From: Arcicella gelida
GTDB taxonomy: Bacteria; Bacteroidota; Bacteroidia; Cytophagales; Spirosomataceae
Length of the DNA stretch: 64,000 bases
Direction: 5' to 3'
Assembly: GCF_034931025.1 (NCBI RefSeq)
Contig: NZ_JAYGIL010000010.1
Location: 62,001-126,000, forward strand
Shown: positions 44,511-54,764 of the stretch, one piece after another
Layout: every line of letters begins with the position of its first letter
Position numbering within the stretch: position 1 is the first letter of the stretch
The notes under the pieces: generated by a model
Told to the model about the DNA's origin: nothing
What the model saw: the letters and a program-made list of their open reading frames with translations, nothing else
Databases searched by the model: none
Program-made: the position numbers and the translations under genes

Positions 44511-47087
44511 ATGAAACATATTATTAGCGTATTTTTATTACTATTTCCACTATTTGGTTTTTGCATAAATCCGAATTCTTATGTAGCCTTTCAATCAAAA
44601 GAAAAAAGCTTTTGTGTAGCCACAAAAAGTAAAATGGCTTCCATTTTGGTTTCCAAAGAAGATGAGCAAGCCGTTATTCGTGCTACAAATGATTTGCAAA
44701 GTGACGTTGAACGAGTAACAGGTAGAAAACCTAATATCCTCAACGAACTCAGCAAACAAAATGAACTTATCATTGTAGGTACTTTAGGAAAAAATCAATG
44801 GATTGATGCCTTGGTGGCTCAAAAGAAAATAGATGTAAAAAACCTTCAAGGAAAATGGGAAACCTTTGTGATTCAAACGATTGAAAATCCTTTTCCGAAT
44901 GTCAAAAAAGCCTTGGTAATTGTTGGTTCAGATAGGAGAGGAGCGATTTATGGCATTTATGATTTATCTAAGCAAATAGGCGTTTCGCCTTGGTATTTTT
45001 GGGCTGATGTGCCTGTGCCAAAACATGATGAAATTTATGTTTTAAATGGTCGCTATTCGGAAGGAAGTCCAAAAGTAAAGTACCGTGGCATTTTTATCAA
45101 CGACGAAGCTCCCGCTTTATCAGGTTGGAGTAAAGAAAAATTTGGAGGATTTAACCACAAATTTTATGGAAATGTGTTTGAATTATTACTCCGTTTAAAA
45201 GCCAATTATATTTGGCCAGCCATGTGGGGAAGTGCCTTTTATGCCGACGATGCAGAGAATATCAAAACAGCGGATGAGTATGGTATTGTGATTGGAACAT
45301 CACATCATGAACCTTTGATGCGTGCCCATGATGAATGGAGAAGAGAAAAAGGTGGCGTATGGAATTATGAAACCAATCCGACAAAACTGCAAGCCTTTTG
45401 GCGAGAAGGCATGAAGCGTGCCACCAATGAAAAAATTGTAAGTGTTGGTATGAGAGGCGATGGCGATGAACCCATGTCAAGAGAAACTGCAACGGCTTTA
45501 TTAGAAAAAATCGTAAAAGACCAAAGAAATATCATCAGCGAAGTAACAGGAAAACCTGCCAGCGAAACCCCACAATTATGGGCATTGTACAAAGAAGTTC
45601 AAGATTATTATGATAAAGGAATGACCGTTCCTGAGGATGTAACGCTTTTACTTTGTGATGACAACTGGGGAAATCTTCGTAAACTTCCTAAGCCCGATGC
45701 CAAAGCTCGAAAAGGTGGATATGGCATTTATTATCACTTCGATTATGTGGGCGGTCCACGTAATTATAAATGGCTAAATACCAATCCGCTTCCACGAATT
45801 TGGGAGCAAATGCACTTAGCGTGGGAACACAATGTGAAAGATATTTGGATTGTAAACGTGGGCGATATTAAACCGATGGAGTTTCCAATTTCTTTCTTTT
45901 TAGACTATGCTTGGAATCCAGAAAAGATTCAGGAAAACGATTTACAGCAGTATAGCGAACAGTGGACAAGTAAGCAATTTGGTAATCAATACGCTAAAGA
46001 AATAGCCTTCTTGCTGAATCAATACAGTAAATTCAACGGAAGACGAAAACCTGAATTATTAGATGCGAATACTTACAACCTGAAAACTGGAGAATGGAAA
46101 ACAGTAGTTGCAGACTATAATAATTTGTTGCAAAAAGCCGAAGGCATCAAAAAATATTTATCTCCAGTCTATCAAGATGCCTACTTTCAACTGGTTTTAC
46201 ATCCTATCAAAGCTTGTGCAAACCTTAATGAAATGTATTACAATGTGGCATTGAATAAGGAAGCTTTTGAGAATAAATGGAAAGAAACCAATACGTATGC
46301 CGATAAAGTAAAAGAGCTTTTTGCAAAGGATTCTGTTATTACAAGAGAGTATCATCAATTGAATAATGGCAAATGGAATCATCTGATGAGCCAAACACAT
46401 ATTGGCTATACCTATTGGCAACAGCCCGAAAAGCAGAAAATGCCAGTAGTGAAATATCTTGATGAAGCCGCTATTATTGAGAAAAAAGAAATAGCCATCC
46501 AACCAGTAAAAAGAGCCGAGATTCCAAACAATACAAAAGGAAATGCCTTTTATCAAGACGAACAAAATGGGCTGGGTATTGAGGCAAACCATTTTACAAA
46601 AGCGATTAATTCTAATGGGATACAATGGAAAATCTTACCCGACCACGGTAGAACGGGTTCGGCAATTACTACTTTTCCTGTTACTGCTAAAGAGCAAAAA
46701 CCCGAAGGAAATGCTCCTCATCTGGAATATGAAATTTATACTTTTAGTGAAGGTGATGTTACGATTCAAGCTTACTTTTCACCAAGTTTGAATTTCTACG
46801 GAACAGAAAATGGTTTGCAATATGCCATTTCTATTGATGATGAACAGCCTCAAATTATTAGTTTGAACAAAGAAGATAAAACAAGTGATAAAGGTATTTG
46901 GAACAAATGGGCTGCCGAAAATATCATTATTAAAACAAGTAAACACACACTTGCAGGAAAAGGCAAACATACTGTAAAATATTGGATGGTAACTACTGGC
47001 GTTGTTTTACAGAAATTAGACTTGAATTTTGGTAGGCAAGAGCAAAACTATCTTGGTTCAGCAGAAACGCTCAATACGAGTAAATAA
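44511..47087 (+). CDS. GH115 alpha-glucuronidase
   Basis: An 858-residue exported enzyme that removes (4-O-methyl)-D-glucuronic acid from xylan. The signal peptide (IISVFLLLFPLFGFC) starts at the ATG 44511, which is preferred to the frame opening at 44457. The GH115 core is unmistakable: KYRGIFINDEAPALSGWSKE, then LKANYIWPAMWGSAFYADD and GIVIGTSHHEPLMRAHDEW. A central LLLCDDNWGNLRKLPKPDAK and the C-terminal carbohydrate-binding-like domain follow. It is 85 bp after GH30 and 45 bp before the acetylesterase. Within the operon it removes the side chain that GH30 recognises. Confidence 0.95.
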   Translation: MKHIISVFLLLFPLFGFCINPNSYVAFQSKEKSFCVATKSKMASILVSKEDEQAVIRATNDLQSDVERVTGRKPNILNELSKQNELIIVGTLGKNQWIDALVAQKKIDVKNLQGKWETFVIQTIENPFPNVKKALVIVGSDRRGAIYGIYDLSKQIGVSPWYFWADVPVPKHDEIYVLNGRYSEGSPKVKYRGIFINDEAPALSGWSKEKFGGFNHKFYGNVFELLLRLKANYIWPAMWGSAFYADDAENIKTADEYGIVIGTSHHEPLMRAHDEWRREKGGVWNYETNPTKLQAFWREGMKRATNEKIVSVGMRGDGDEPMSRETATALLEKIVKDQRNIISEVTGKPASETPQLWALYKEVQDYYDKGMTVPEDVTLLLCDDNWGNLRKLPKPDAKARKGGYGIYYHFDYVGGPRNYKWLNTNPLPRIWEQMHLAWEHNVKDIWIVNVGDIKPMEFPISFFLDYAWNPEKIQENDLQQYSEQWTSKQFGNQYAKEIAFLLNQYSKFNGRRKPELLDANTYNLKTGEWKTVVADYNNLLQKAEGIKKYLSPVYQDAYFQLVLHPIKACANLNEMYYNVALNKEAFENKWKETNTYADKVKELFAKDSVITREYHQLNNGKWNHLMSQTHIGYTYWQQPEKQKMPVVKYLDEAAIIEKKEIAIQPVKRAEIPNNTKGNAFYQDEQNGLGIEANHFTKAINSNGIQWKILPDHGRTGSAITTFPVTAKEQKPEGNAPHLEYEIYTFSEGDVTIQAYFSPSLNFYGTENGLQYAISIDDEQPQIISLNKEDKTSDKGIWNKWAAENIIIKTSKHTLAGKGKHTVKYWMVTTGVVLQKLDLNFGRQEQNYLGSAETLNTSK

Positions 47088-47132
47088 AGCCCAATTTGAT
47101 AATAAAGTCAAAAAATAGCATACAGTAACAAG

Positions 47133-49055
47133 ATGAAAAAAATACTATTTAGTTGCTTACTTTTTACAATAAGTATCATTGTACAAGCACAATTACGTTT
47201 ACCAAAACTTATTAGTGATGGAATGGTACTTCAACGAAATACGAATCTGAAAATTTGGGGATGGGCAAAACCGAAGGAAAAAATCACAATAAAATTTAAG
47301 GGTAAAATTCACAAAACTATCACAGATGCAAAAGGAGATTGGCAAGTAAATTTACCTGCTATGGAATCTGGCGGCCCATTTACGATGGAAATTTTGGGTG
47401 ATACTCGAATGGAAGTAAAAGATATTTTGATTGGTGAAGTATGGTTTTGTAGCGGACAAAGTAATATGGTTCATCAGTTAAATATTCATGATGTTACTTA
47501 TGCTAAAGAAATTGCAGAAGCTAATTTTCCTCAAATCAGACAATTTTGGATTCCTACGCTTACCAATTTGCAGTCGCCTCAAAATGATTTTCCAAATGGG
47601 GAATGGAAGTCTGCTGTGGGTGAAGATGTGCGTCCATTTTCGGCGGTAGCTTATTTTTTCGCCAAGAAAATCCATGAAAAATATCAAGTTCCTGTCGGGA
47701 TTATCAACGCAAGTGTGGGCGGTACTCCCATCGAAGCATGGATAAGTGAAAATGGATTCAAGGATTTTTCAGCACAAAAAAGTATAATTGGAAAAAATAA
47801 AGATACCGTTTATGTGAACAGTCTGAACCGAAGAACGATTCCCAAAACTACACCACAAGCAATTGACGAAGGACTAAAAAACACGAAGTGGTTTGAAACA
47901 GCTTACACACCTAAAAACTGGCGAAATATTAATATACCGGGATATTGGGAAGACCAAGGAATAAAAGACCTCAATGGTGTAGTTTGGTACAGAAAAGAAA
48001 TCGAGATTCCTGCTACGATGGTCGGTAAATCGGCAAAGGTGTTTTTAGGTAGAATTGTAGATGCCGACGAGCTGTATATTAATGGAAAAAAGATTGGAAA
48101 TACTACTTATTTGTATCCTCAAAGGCGATATAAAGTCCCTGCTGATATACTAAAAGCTGGGAAAAATACTTTTGTGATACGAGTGACAAATACTGCTGGC
48201 AAAGGAGGTTTTGTACCTGATAAACCTTATTGTATTTTTTCAGAAACTGATACTGTTGACTTGAAAGGTACTTGGCAATATAAAGTTGGTCTTGTGTTTA
48301 GACCAAACATGATGGCTGGCGGCGGTATGGGTATTAATGCCCAAAATCAACCAACGGCTTTGTTTAATGCGATGGTTTCACCTGTTATTAATTTTGCTGT
48401 TAAAGGTTTTTGTTGGTACCAAGGTGAAAGTAATACTGGGCGTCCGCATGAATATACCAAACTCCTTCCTGCTTTAATTAACGATTGGAGAAATCAATGG
48501 AAACAAGATTTATCGCCATTTCTGTATGTTCAACTCCCAGGTTTTATGGAATATAACTATTTGCCTTCTGAAAGCAATATGGCAATTGTTAGAGAAGCCC
48601 AACTGAATACTTTGTCGGTTCCCAACACAGCAATGACCGTTGCTATTGACTTAGGAGAATGGAACGATATTCATCCAGATAATAAAAAAGACGTTGGCGA
48701 ACGCCTTTCATTATCAGCGATGAAGCTTGCTTATCAGGAGAATGTTACTTCATCTGGCCCAATTTTTCAGTCTTCAAGTATCGAAGGAAGTAAAATAACG
48801 CTTCTTTTTTCTAATATTGGTTCAGGCTTGATAAGTAACGATGGCGAAGCTTTGAGTGATTTTGCGATAGCTGGAGAAGATAAAAAATTCGTTTGGGCTA
48901 AAGCCAAAATAGAAGGAGATAAAGTAGTAATTGTCTGGAGTGATGAAGTAGCCAAACCACGCTATGTAAGATACGCTTGGGCTGATAATCCTGTCAATCC
49001 TAACCTTTATAATAAAGAAGGATTACCAGCTTCTCCGTTTAGAACGGATAAGTAA
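47133..49055 (+). CDS. Sialate O-acetylesterase-like (SASA) acetylxylan esterase candidate
   Basis: A 640-residue exported SGNH-type hydrolase. After the signal peptide comes LPKLISDGMVLQRNTNLKIW, the family N-terminus. The nucleophile is S110 in FCSGQSNM, and ASVGGTPIEAW is the second SGNH block. A jelly-roll domain is inserted (about 250-395, WYRKEIEIPATMVGKSAKVF). The rest of the catalytic domain returns with VKGFCWYQGESNTGRPHEY, and the distal D-x-H pair follows (IDLGEWNDIHPDN). Family members remove O-acetyl groups from sugars. In this xylan operon acetylxylan is the likely substrate rather than sialate. Confidence 0.88.
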   Translation: MKKILFSCLLFTISIIVQAQLRLPKLISDGMVLQRNTNLKIWGWAKPKEKITIKFKGKIHKTITDAKGDWQVNLPAMESGGPFTMEILGDTRMEVKDILIGEVWFCSGQSNMVHQLNIHDVTYAKEIAEANFPQIRQFWIPTLTNLQSPQNDFPNGEWKSAVGEDVRPFSAVAYFFAKKIHEKYQVPVGIINASVGGTPIEAWISENGFKDFSAQKSIIGKNKDTVYVNSLNRRTIPKTTPQAIDEGLKNTKWFETAYTPKNWRNINIPGYWEDQGIKDLNGVVWYRKEIEIPATMVGKSAKVFLGRIVDADELYINGKKIGNTTYLYPQRRYKVPADILKAGKNTFVIRVTNTAGKGGFVPDKPYCIFSETDTVDLKGTWQYKVGLVFRPNMMAGGGMGINAQNQPTALFNAMVSPVINFAVKGFCWYQGESNTGRPHEYTKLLPALINDWRNQWKQDLSPFLYVQLPGFMEYNYLPSESNMAIVREAQLNTLSVPNTAMTVAIDLGEWNDIHPDNKKDVGERLSLSAMKLAYQENVTSSGPIFQSSSIEGSKITLLFSNIGSGLISNDGEALSDFAIAGEDKKFVWAKAKIEGDKVVIVWSDEVAKPRYVRYAWADNPVNPNLYNKEGLPASPFRTDK

Positions 49056-49079
49056 TCATTGATACTAAACTAAAAAACT

Positions 49080-50636
49080 ATGTTTTTCATGAAAAAATAC
49101 TTCATCACGATTATGTCTTTGGGGCTTTGTCATTGGACTTTGGCACAGCAACCTGTGGTTGTTGATAGTAATAAATATCCGCCACTCACCACATTTACGG
49201 CTCAACAAGACCAAGCCAATATGATGCAACAGTTGGGGATTAAAAAACTAAGGTCTGGACCAAGTGGCAATGAAGCTGACCCAAACCATGCAAATTATGA
49301 TGAAAATCTGGCGAACCCTTGTCCAGAATTGCCTGATGCACTGACAACTAGAAACGGCAAAAAAGTAAGTACTCCTGAACAGTGGTGGAATTTACGTCGC
49401 CCAGAAATCATTGCAGATTTTGAAAAAGAAATGTATGGGAAAGTTCCTACGAATGCACCTAAAGTAACTTGGAGGATAAAAGTTACTGACAATGAAGTAG
49501 TTGGACGTATTCCTGTGGTTGCGAAACAAATCATCGGTTATGTAGATAATAGTGATTATCCATTGATAAACGTCAATATCAATATGGTATTGGTTTTGCC
49601 TGCTAATGTAAAAGGGCCTGTTCCAGTACTGATGATGTTTGGATTTCCAGCTTTGCCATCGCCCGCACAGCCCAATCCTGCTGATATGGAGAAAATCAAT
49701 ATCGCATTTAAGGAGATGATGATAAAGAGTAATCCTGAAATGAAAGAGATTTTTGAGCGTTATCCAGCTTATGCACCTATTACAAGATTGCCAAGTGCTG
49801 GTTTTTTTGCACCACCTGTTACGGGCGATTCTCCACCAACAGAACAATTACTCGCTGCGGGTTGGGGTTATTGTACTTTAGAACCTAATAGTATCCAAGC
49901 AGATAATGGAGCGGGGCTGACAAGAGGAGTAATTGGTTTGGTGAACAAAGGTCAAGCTAGAAAACCAGATGATTGGGGTGCATTAAGAGCATGGGCTTGG
50001 GGAGCATCGAAAGCATTAGATTATTTGGCAACCGAGCCATTGGTCAACACCAAACAAGTAGGTATTGAAGGCGTTTCAAGGTATGGGAAGGCAGCTTTAG
50101 TAACAATGGCTTTTGACCAACGTTTTGCCTTTGGATTGATTGGCTCTTCTGGAAAAGGTGGAACAACCTTACAAAGACGTGTTTTTGGTGAAGCCGTTGA
50201 AAGTCTTGCCAGTAGTGGTGAATTTCATTGGATGGCAGGGAATTATTTAAAATATGCTGCCTCAGAATCGTCTTTTGGGAGTAAAACGGGTTGCGACCTT
50301 CCTGTAGATTCACATGAATTATTGGCACTTTGTGCACCCCGTCCTACATTTGTTAGTTATGGAATTCCAGAAAAAGGTGATGCTAAATGGCTTGACCAAG
50401 TGGGTAGTTATAAAGCTACCATTGCCGCAGGTACAGTATTTAAATTATTAGGGGCTAAAGATTTGGGTTTGAGTAACGATTATCATAATGAAAAAATGCC
50501 GCCAGTACTTGCTGGATTACTGGATGGTGAATTAGCTTGGCGACAACACAACGGAGGTCATACAGATGCACCTAATTTTCAATTTTTCATTCCATGGGCA
50601 AGTAAGTTACTCAAATATGAACGAGTATCTAAATGA
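49080..50636 (+). CDS. CE15 glucuronoyl esterase-like alpha/beta hydrolase
   Basis: A 518-residue exported esterase. The nucleophile elbow GVSRYGKAALV (S333) matches the G-x-S-R-x-G-K motif of CE15 4-O-methyl-glucuronoyl methylesterases. The catalytic histidine is in NGGHTDAPNF near residue 500. RPTFVSYGIPEKGDAKWLDQ is the usual substrate-side segment. The ATG at 49089 (MKKYFIT) is equally possible. CE15 cuts the ester between glucuronate on xylan and lignin alcohols. As the last gene of the operon it completes glucuronoxylan debranching. Confidence 0.9.
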   Translation: MFFMKKYFITIMSLGLCHWTLAQQPVVVDSNKYPPLTTFTAQQDQANMMQQLGIKKLRSGPSGNEADPNHANYDENLANPCPELPDALTTRNGKKVSTPEQWWNLRRPEIIADFEKEMYGKVPTNAPKVTWRIKVTDNEVVGRIPVVAKQIIGYVDNSDYPLINVNINMVLVLPANVKGPVPVLMMFGFPALPSPAQPNPADMEKINIAFKEMMIKSNPEMKEIFERYPAYAPITRLPSAGFFAPPVTGDSPPTEQLLAAGWGYCTLEPNSIQADNGAGLTRGVIGLVNKGQARKPDDWGALRAWAWGASKALDYLATEPLVNTKQVGIEGVSRYGKAALVTMAFDQRFAFGLIGSSGKGGTTLQRRVFGEAVESLASSGEFHWMAGNYLKYAASESSFGSKTGCDLPVDSHELLALCAPRPTFVSYGIPEKGDAKWLDQVGSYKATIAAGTVFKLLGAKDLGLSNDYHNEKMPPVLAGLLDGELAWRQHNGGHTDAPNFQFFIPWASKLLKYERVSK

Positions 50637-50678
50637 TAGACTATCAGGTTTTCCCAATGTGATATTTTAAAAAAGATG

Positions 50679-50740
50679 TTTAATATTAGGTTATTATTTT
50701 AAAGTGAACATTTAAAATAATAACCACAATATTAAATTTT
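50679..50740. terminator. Long terminator hairpin between convergent operons
   Basis: GGTTATTATTTTAAA (50689-50703) pairs perfectly with 50711-50725. An outer stem TTTAATATT (50679-50687) with AATATTAAA (50728-50736) extends it, followed by T4. It serves the xylan operon and possibly the convergent PAS gene. Confidence 0.85.
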
Positions 50741-50790
50741 ACTGCTTTGATTCATATAATACATCAAAGGATTTTAAAATATTTAAACAA

Positions 50791-51477
50791 TTATATTTCA
50801 GTGGAATTTAAGGTAATAAATTCAGATTTAATGGAGTGCAATTGCTGAGAAATACTGTAGATAGATTTATCGATACTTTCGGCACTTTCGTAAAGCGAAT
50901 TAGCAAGCCATTGTAGGTCTTCAATTTCAATCAGCTCTTTATTCTCTTTCGAAAGCTGAAGAATACCTAATATTTTACTATGCTCATGCCGAAGTTCGTG
51001 AGATAATGTAAAGGAGACTTTTTCAATATTTTTGATTTGTTCAAAAAGCTTTTGTCTGGCTTCAACCTGAAACGTTACTTCAATGCCAATACCCAAAACA
51101 AGTTTTGGAACGCCAGAAGGCTCTCTTTCAAAAACAGTAATATAATTTTTAAACCATTTGTAGCTTCCATCTTTGCAGACACACCTATGTACTAGAATAT
51201 GAGAATCGTCGTTCGGAGAGTTGGTTAATTCATCTAAGAATCTGTAGAGATTTTCAAAATCATCTGGAGGAATCATTGCTTCCAAGAAATTATTTCCAAG
51301 TGATTCAAATTCCTGAGCAGTATATCCAATAGCTTTATAATACCGCTCATTCATAAAGACATTTACTCTTTGTTCTATGTCAATTAGGTAAATAGATAGA
51401 GGAGTGTCGTAGAGTAAATGCCTAGTAATTTTACTACGAATGTCGGTTTCTAGCTTGGAAAATGCTGTGTGAGTCAT
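50791..51477 (-). CDS. PAS domain protein with HisKA-like dimerisation region, no ATPase domain
   Basis: A 228-residue protein starting at the ATG 51477 (the frame also opens at 51540). The PAS fold is clear: DTPLSIYLIDIEQRVNVFMN, ERYYKAIGYTAQEFESLG, then the PAC-type CKDGSYKWFKNYITVFE. A histidine-kinase dimerisation segment follows, with the phospho-acceptor-like SFTLSHELRHEHSKILGI. The sequence then ends without the HATPase_c N, G1 and G2 boxes, so it cannot be a full kinase. The TAA ending is clean, with no kinase domain in any frame downstream. It may be a phosphotransfer or scaffold protein, or a truncated kinase. Confidence 0.8.
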   Translation of the reverse strand: MTHTAFSKLETDIRSKITRHLLYDTPLSIYLIDIEQRVNVFMNERYYKAIGYTAQEFESLGNNFLEAMIPPDDFENLYRFLDELTNSPNDDSHILVHRCVCKDGSYKWFKNYITVFEREPSGVPKLVLGIGIEVTFQVEARQKLFEQIKNIEKVSFTLSHELRHEHSKILGILQLSKENKELIEIEDLQWLANSLYESAESIDKSIYSISQQLHSIKSEFITLNSTEI

Positions 51478-51625
51478 GGGCTTTTTTGTATTAAAATAAC
51501 TGGAAAGACTAATTAATAACATTTTATTGGGTGTTATCACTGCGACCTGCGACGGCTACAGTTTTTTAAATGCTATTAACGCTAAAGCTACAAATGTATC
51601 ACTTTTGATAAAAAGGGGAGTGCAT

Positions 51626-51668
51626 AAAAAAATTAGCAACCATTACAAATAAATGTACTGATTGCTAA
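51626..51668 (-). terminator. Terminator of the pectin operon (minus strand)
   Basis: Reading the minus strand, TTAGCAA (51668-51662) pairs with TTGCTAA (51639-51633), followed by T7 (51632-51626). It is 60 bp after the GH105 stop. Confidence 0.65.
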
Positions 51669-51728
51669 AATAACACAATAAGCATTCTCTGAAAGAGAAG
51701 AATTATTATTTTCTAATGTTCTTAAATA

Positions 51729-52970
51729 CTAATGTTTTTTCTGCTGAATAGCCTCAAATTCTAATGCTAACATAATAAATGGACCAACAGATTTTGGGTC
51801 ATTATCACGTTTTACTTCTTTGCAATAATACTCATAAGTGCCATCACGATAAGGATTTCCGCCTAATCCTGCACCGGCACAAGCATCTGTAATTGAAATG
51901 TTCTTGTCAGCTTCTACTTTGATAAAATGTTTTAAAATACCATCATATCCCTTTTGAGCTACTTGGATATATTTTTTATCAATTAATCCTCGTCGAGCAG
52001 CTTTAATCAGAAAGTACACAAACATTGTTGAACCCGAAGACTCTAAATAATTTCCCTCTTTTTTACCCTCATCCATTACTTGATACCACAGTCCAGTTGG
52101 TTCGTCTTGGTACTTTTGTAAGGTTTCCGCCATTGCTTGAGTAATCTTCAAAATGGCTTGATATTGAGGATGATCTTTCGGAAAATAATCAAGTACATCA
52201 ACCAATGTCATGGCGTACCAGCCCATGCCACGCCCCCAAACATGAGGCGATTTACCTGTTTCTTTATTCGCCCAACGTTGTTCTTTACTTTCATCCCAAC
52301 CATGATGATATAGTCCAGTTTGGGTGTTTTTATTATGTTTGTCTATCAAGATAATTTGATTGGCTACATCTGAAAAAAGTGCAGGTTCATTAAGGGTTTT
52401 CGCATATTGAGCCAAAAATGGTGAAGCCATATACAAACCATCAAGCCACATTTGGTGTGGATAATGTTTTTTATGCCAGAAACCGCCTTCCGATGTACGT
52501 GGATGCGTATTCATTTGGCTTCGTAAAAGTTGAATAGCCTTTTTGTATTTTTCATCATGCGTTTTTTCGTACAAAGTGAATAGGAATTTTCCTGCATTCA
52601 AGGCATCAATATTATAGGCATCTAACTTATAGCTTTTGATACTCCCGTCTGAGTTAATCAAATCGTCAGCGTATTTTTTAATATAAAGAAAGTACTTTTC
52701 ATCGCCCTTTTGTTTCCATAATTGTTCAAGAGCGCTACAAACTAAGCCATTGCAATAACCCCAACGAGGTTCTTTGGAAAAATCTAACATCCAACCTTCT
52801 GGATTTCTGAGTATATCGGCATTCGCCATACGAACCGACCAAGGTTCTATATTTTTTGTAACCAGTGTTCCTTGTGCAAAAGTATGCTGACGAAAAAATG
52901 AAGTCAGTCCTAAAGTAAGAGCTGTTTTAATGAGCGTTCTTCTTTTGATAGTGGGCATAATGTTTTTCAT
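51729..52970 (-). CDS. GH105 unsaturated rhamnogalacturonyl hydrolase (YteR/RhiN-like)
   Basis: A 413-residue (alpha/alpha)6-barrel enzyme. It removes the unsaturated uronate left at the end of rhamnogalacturonan or other oligouronates after lyase action. The N-terminus has a twin-arginine-like signal (IKRRTLIKTALTLGL). Family blocks are WGYCNGLVCSALEQLW, MWLDGLYMASPFLAQYAKT, VWGRGMGWYAMTLVDVLDYF and ESSGSTMFVYFLIKAARRG. The ATG at 52970 lies one base after the GH43 stop, so translation is probably coupled. It is the last gene of the GH28-CE8-GH43-GH105 operon. Confidence 0.93.
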   Translation of the reverse strand: MKNIMPTIKRRTLIKTALTLGLTSFFRQHTFAQGTLVTKNIEPWSVRMANADILRNPEGWMLDFSKEPRWGYCNGLVCSALEQLWKQKGDEKYFLYIKKYADDLINSDGSIKSYKLDAYNIDALNAGKFLFTLYEKTHDEKYKKAIQLLRSQMNTHPRTSEGGFWHKKHYPHQMWLDGLYMASPFLAQYAKTLNEPALFSDVANQIILIDKHNKNTQTGLYHHGWDESKEQRWANKETGKSPHVWGRGMGWYAMTLVDVLDYFPKDHPQYQAILKITQAMAETLQKYQDEPTGLWYQVMDEGKKEGNYLESSGSTMFVYFLIKAARRGLIDKKYIQVAQKGYDGILKHFIKVEADKNISITDACAGAGLGGNPYRDGTYEYYCKEVKRDNDPKSVGPFIMLALEFEAIQQKKH

Positions 52971-52971
52971 T

Positions 52972-54624
52972 TTAATATTTTGTATCAGCAATTGGGCTTA
53001 CTCTAAACCAGTCGAAATTGGCATAGCCAGCATCATTACTTTGGTTGTTTCTTGTACAATAAATTCCCATTTTTGCACCAATCCAATGACCAACTTCAGC
53101 TTTAAATTCACTGCCAACATTGATAAATATTTGTCCGTCAAGGCTATAACTAAATTGACAAATAGCACCTTTGCTTACTTTTACTCGCAAATAAATGGCT
53201 TTATTCTGGTCAATACGAGTAATCACTTTCTCCGTTTCCGGTGCTTTATCTATGGCTTTGATACATTCTCCTAACACTAAATTGATGCCTTCTTTGCTAC
53301 TTCTCAATCCTAAATTTGCGTAGTTTTTGCCTAAAATAATCAAGGCTACTTTTTCAGAATCTATTTTGGGATTAGGCTTGAACGTTAGCTTTGTTGTTAC
53401 CATGAATTCTTCTGTCGGGAATTTTTGCAATAGAATATTAGGAATTTCCCAACAGTTTTTTGCTTCGCTAGGTGCTTGATAAGAATACAATCTTAAAAAG
53501 CCTTGTTTACTTGTGGTATGCCAAATGCCTTTTGGATTAGCCTGCCATTGCCATTGCAAACCCAAAGTAGATTCGTCAAATTCATCTGATTCTGCGGGAG
53601 TACTTATTGGATAGTTTTTTCCAACATTGGGTTTTTGATACGTTAAAACTGGCTCCCCTGTTCCATCGCCATCTTTGTCGATGCCAATTACTGGCCAGTC
53701 GTTCAGCCATTTCATCGGTTGTAAATGAACTACTCTGCCATAAACGCCTTTGTCTTGAAAATGAAGAAACCAATCTTCGCCTTGCGGAGTATTTACCCAT
53801 GCACCTTGATGTGGGCCATTGATTGGCGACGAGCCTTGGTTCATCACTACTTTACGTTCATAAGGGCCATAGACATTTTTTGAACGCAATACCAATTGCC
53901 AACCTGTAGAAACGCCACCTGCTGGAGCAAAAATGTAGTAAAATCCATTGCGTTTGTACATTTTTGGTCCTTCAATGGTTGGATCAGTTTCGTGTCCGTC
54001 ATAAACGATTACGCCTTCATCTAATACTTTTGTGCCATCTGCACTTAATTTTTTGATGGTTAAAATACTTTTGATACCCGCACGACTTCCAGCCCAGCCG
54101 TGTGCCAAATAAGCTTCGCCATTATCATCCCAAAATGGACATGGATCGATAAGTCCTTTTCCTCCTTCAATTAAAAGAGGTTCAGACCAAGGGCCAGTTG
54201 GATTTTTACTTTTGGTTAAATAAATACCAAAATCTGGGTCTGGGTAATAAATCATAAATTCGCCATTACGATAACGAATGGCAGGTGCCCATACGCCATT
54301 ACCGTGTTGGGTTTTAGAAAAGTGTTCGTAAGGCGGTTGGCGTTTTAGGGCATGACCGATAATCGTCCAATTGACTAAATCTTTAGAATGTAAAATCGGT
54401 AAACCCGGCACCGCATCAAAACTTGAGGCTGTCATATAAAAATCTGAACCAACCCGACAAGCGTCTGGGTCGGAGTAATCGGCATCAATAACAGGATTTT
54501 TGTATTTGCCATTTCCTAAATCAGCTACCCAAACTTTAGAAATCGCATTTTTCGTTTGTGCATTAATATGGCTGATGCTCATTCCCAGATTTAATACTAG
54601 GATTGTTACAATTTTTAGATTCAT
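52972..54624 (-). CDS. GH43 family hydrolase (arabinofuranosidase/xylosidase-like)
   Basis: A 550-residue exported two-domain enzyme. The five-bladed beta-propeller has the general base D52 in YSDPDAC, the pKa modulator D160 in GLIDPCPF and the acid E218 in PTIEGPKMYK. A C-terminal beta-sandwich (about 350-540, FDESTLGLQWQWQANPKGIW) is the GH43 C-terminal domain. This architecture is common among arabinofuranosidases and beta-xylosidases such as subfamily 12, so it may trim arabinan or galactan side chains of pectin. It is 140 bp downstream of CE8, a gap large enough for its own promoter. Confidence 0.92.
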   Translation of the reverse strand: MNLKIVTILVLNLGMSISHINAQTKNAISKVWVADLGNGKYKNPVIDADYSDPDACRVGSDFYMTASSFDAVPGLPILHSKDLVNWTIIGHALKRQPPYEHFSKTQHGNGVWAPAIRYRNGEFMIYYPDPDFGIYLTKSKNPTGPWSEPLLIEGGKGLIDPCPFWDDNGEAYLAHGWAGSRAGIKSILTIKKLSADGTKVLDEGVIVYDGHETDPTIEGPKMYKRNGFYYIFAPAGGVSTGWQLVLRSKNVYGPYERKVVMNQGSSPINGPHQGAWVNTPQGEDWFLHFQDKGVYGRVVHLQPMKWLNDWPVIGIDKDGDGTGEPVLTYQKPNVGKNYPISTPAESDEFDESTLGLQWQWQANPKGIWHTTSKQGFLRLYSYQAPSEAKNCWEIPNILLQKFPTEEFMVTTKLTFKPNPKIDSEKVALIILGKNYANLGLRSSKEGINLVLGECIKAIDKAPETEKVITRIDQNKAIYLRVKVSKGAICQFSYSLDGQIFINVGSEFKAEVGHWIGAKMGIYCTRNNQSNDAGYANFDWFRVSPIADTKY

Positions 54625-54764
54625 AGTTTTTTTAATTTTGAGAGATAAGTATGAGTACTGAATTGCGATTTTTAATTTAAAGTGCTTAATTTAAGTATGT
54701 TATAATGTTTTAAAATCTAAGATGATTAAGCATCAATACTTTAGAATAATAAAAATTAATTGAT

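Noticed and set aside
46197..46625. 142-codon minus-strand frame
   Set aside because: Shadow of the GH115 gene, rich in Cys/Phe/Ile as expected from reverse-frame reading.
49392..49847. 151-codon minus-strand frame
   Set aside because: Shadow of the CE15 esterase gene, with no family resemblance.
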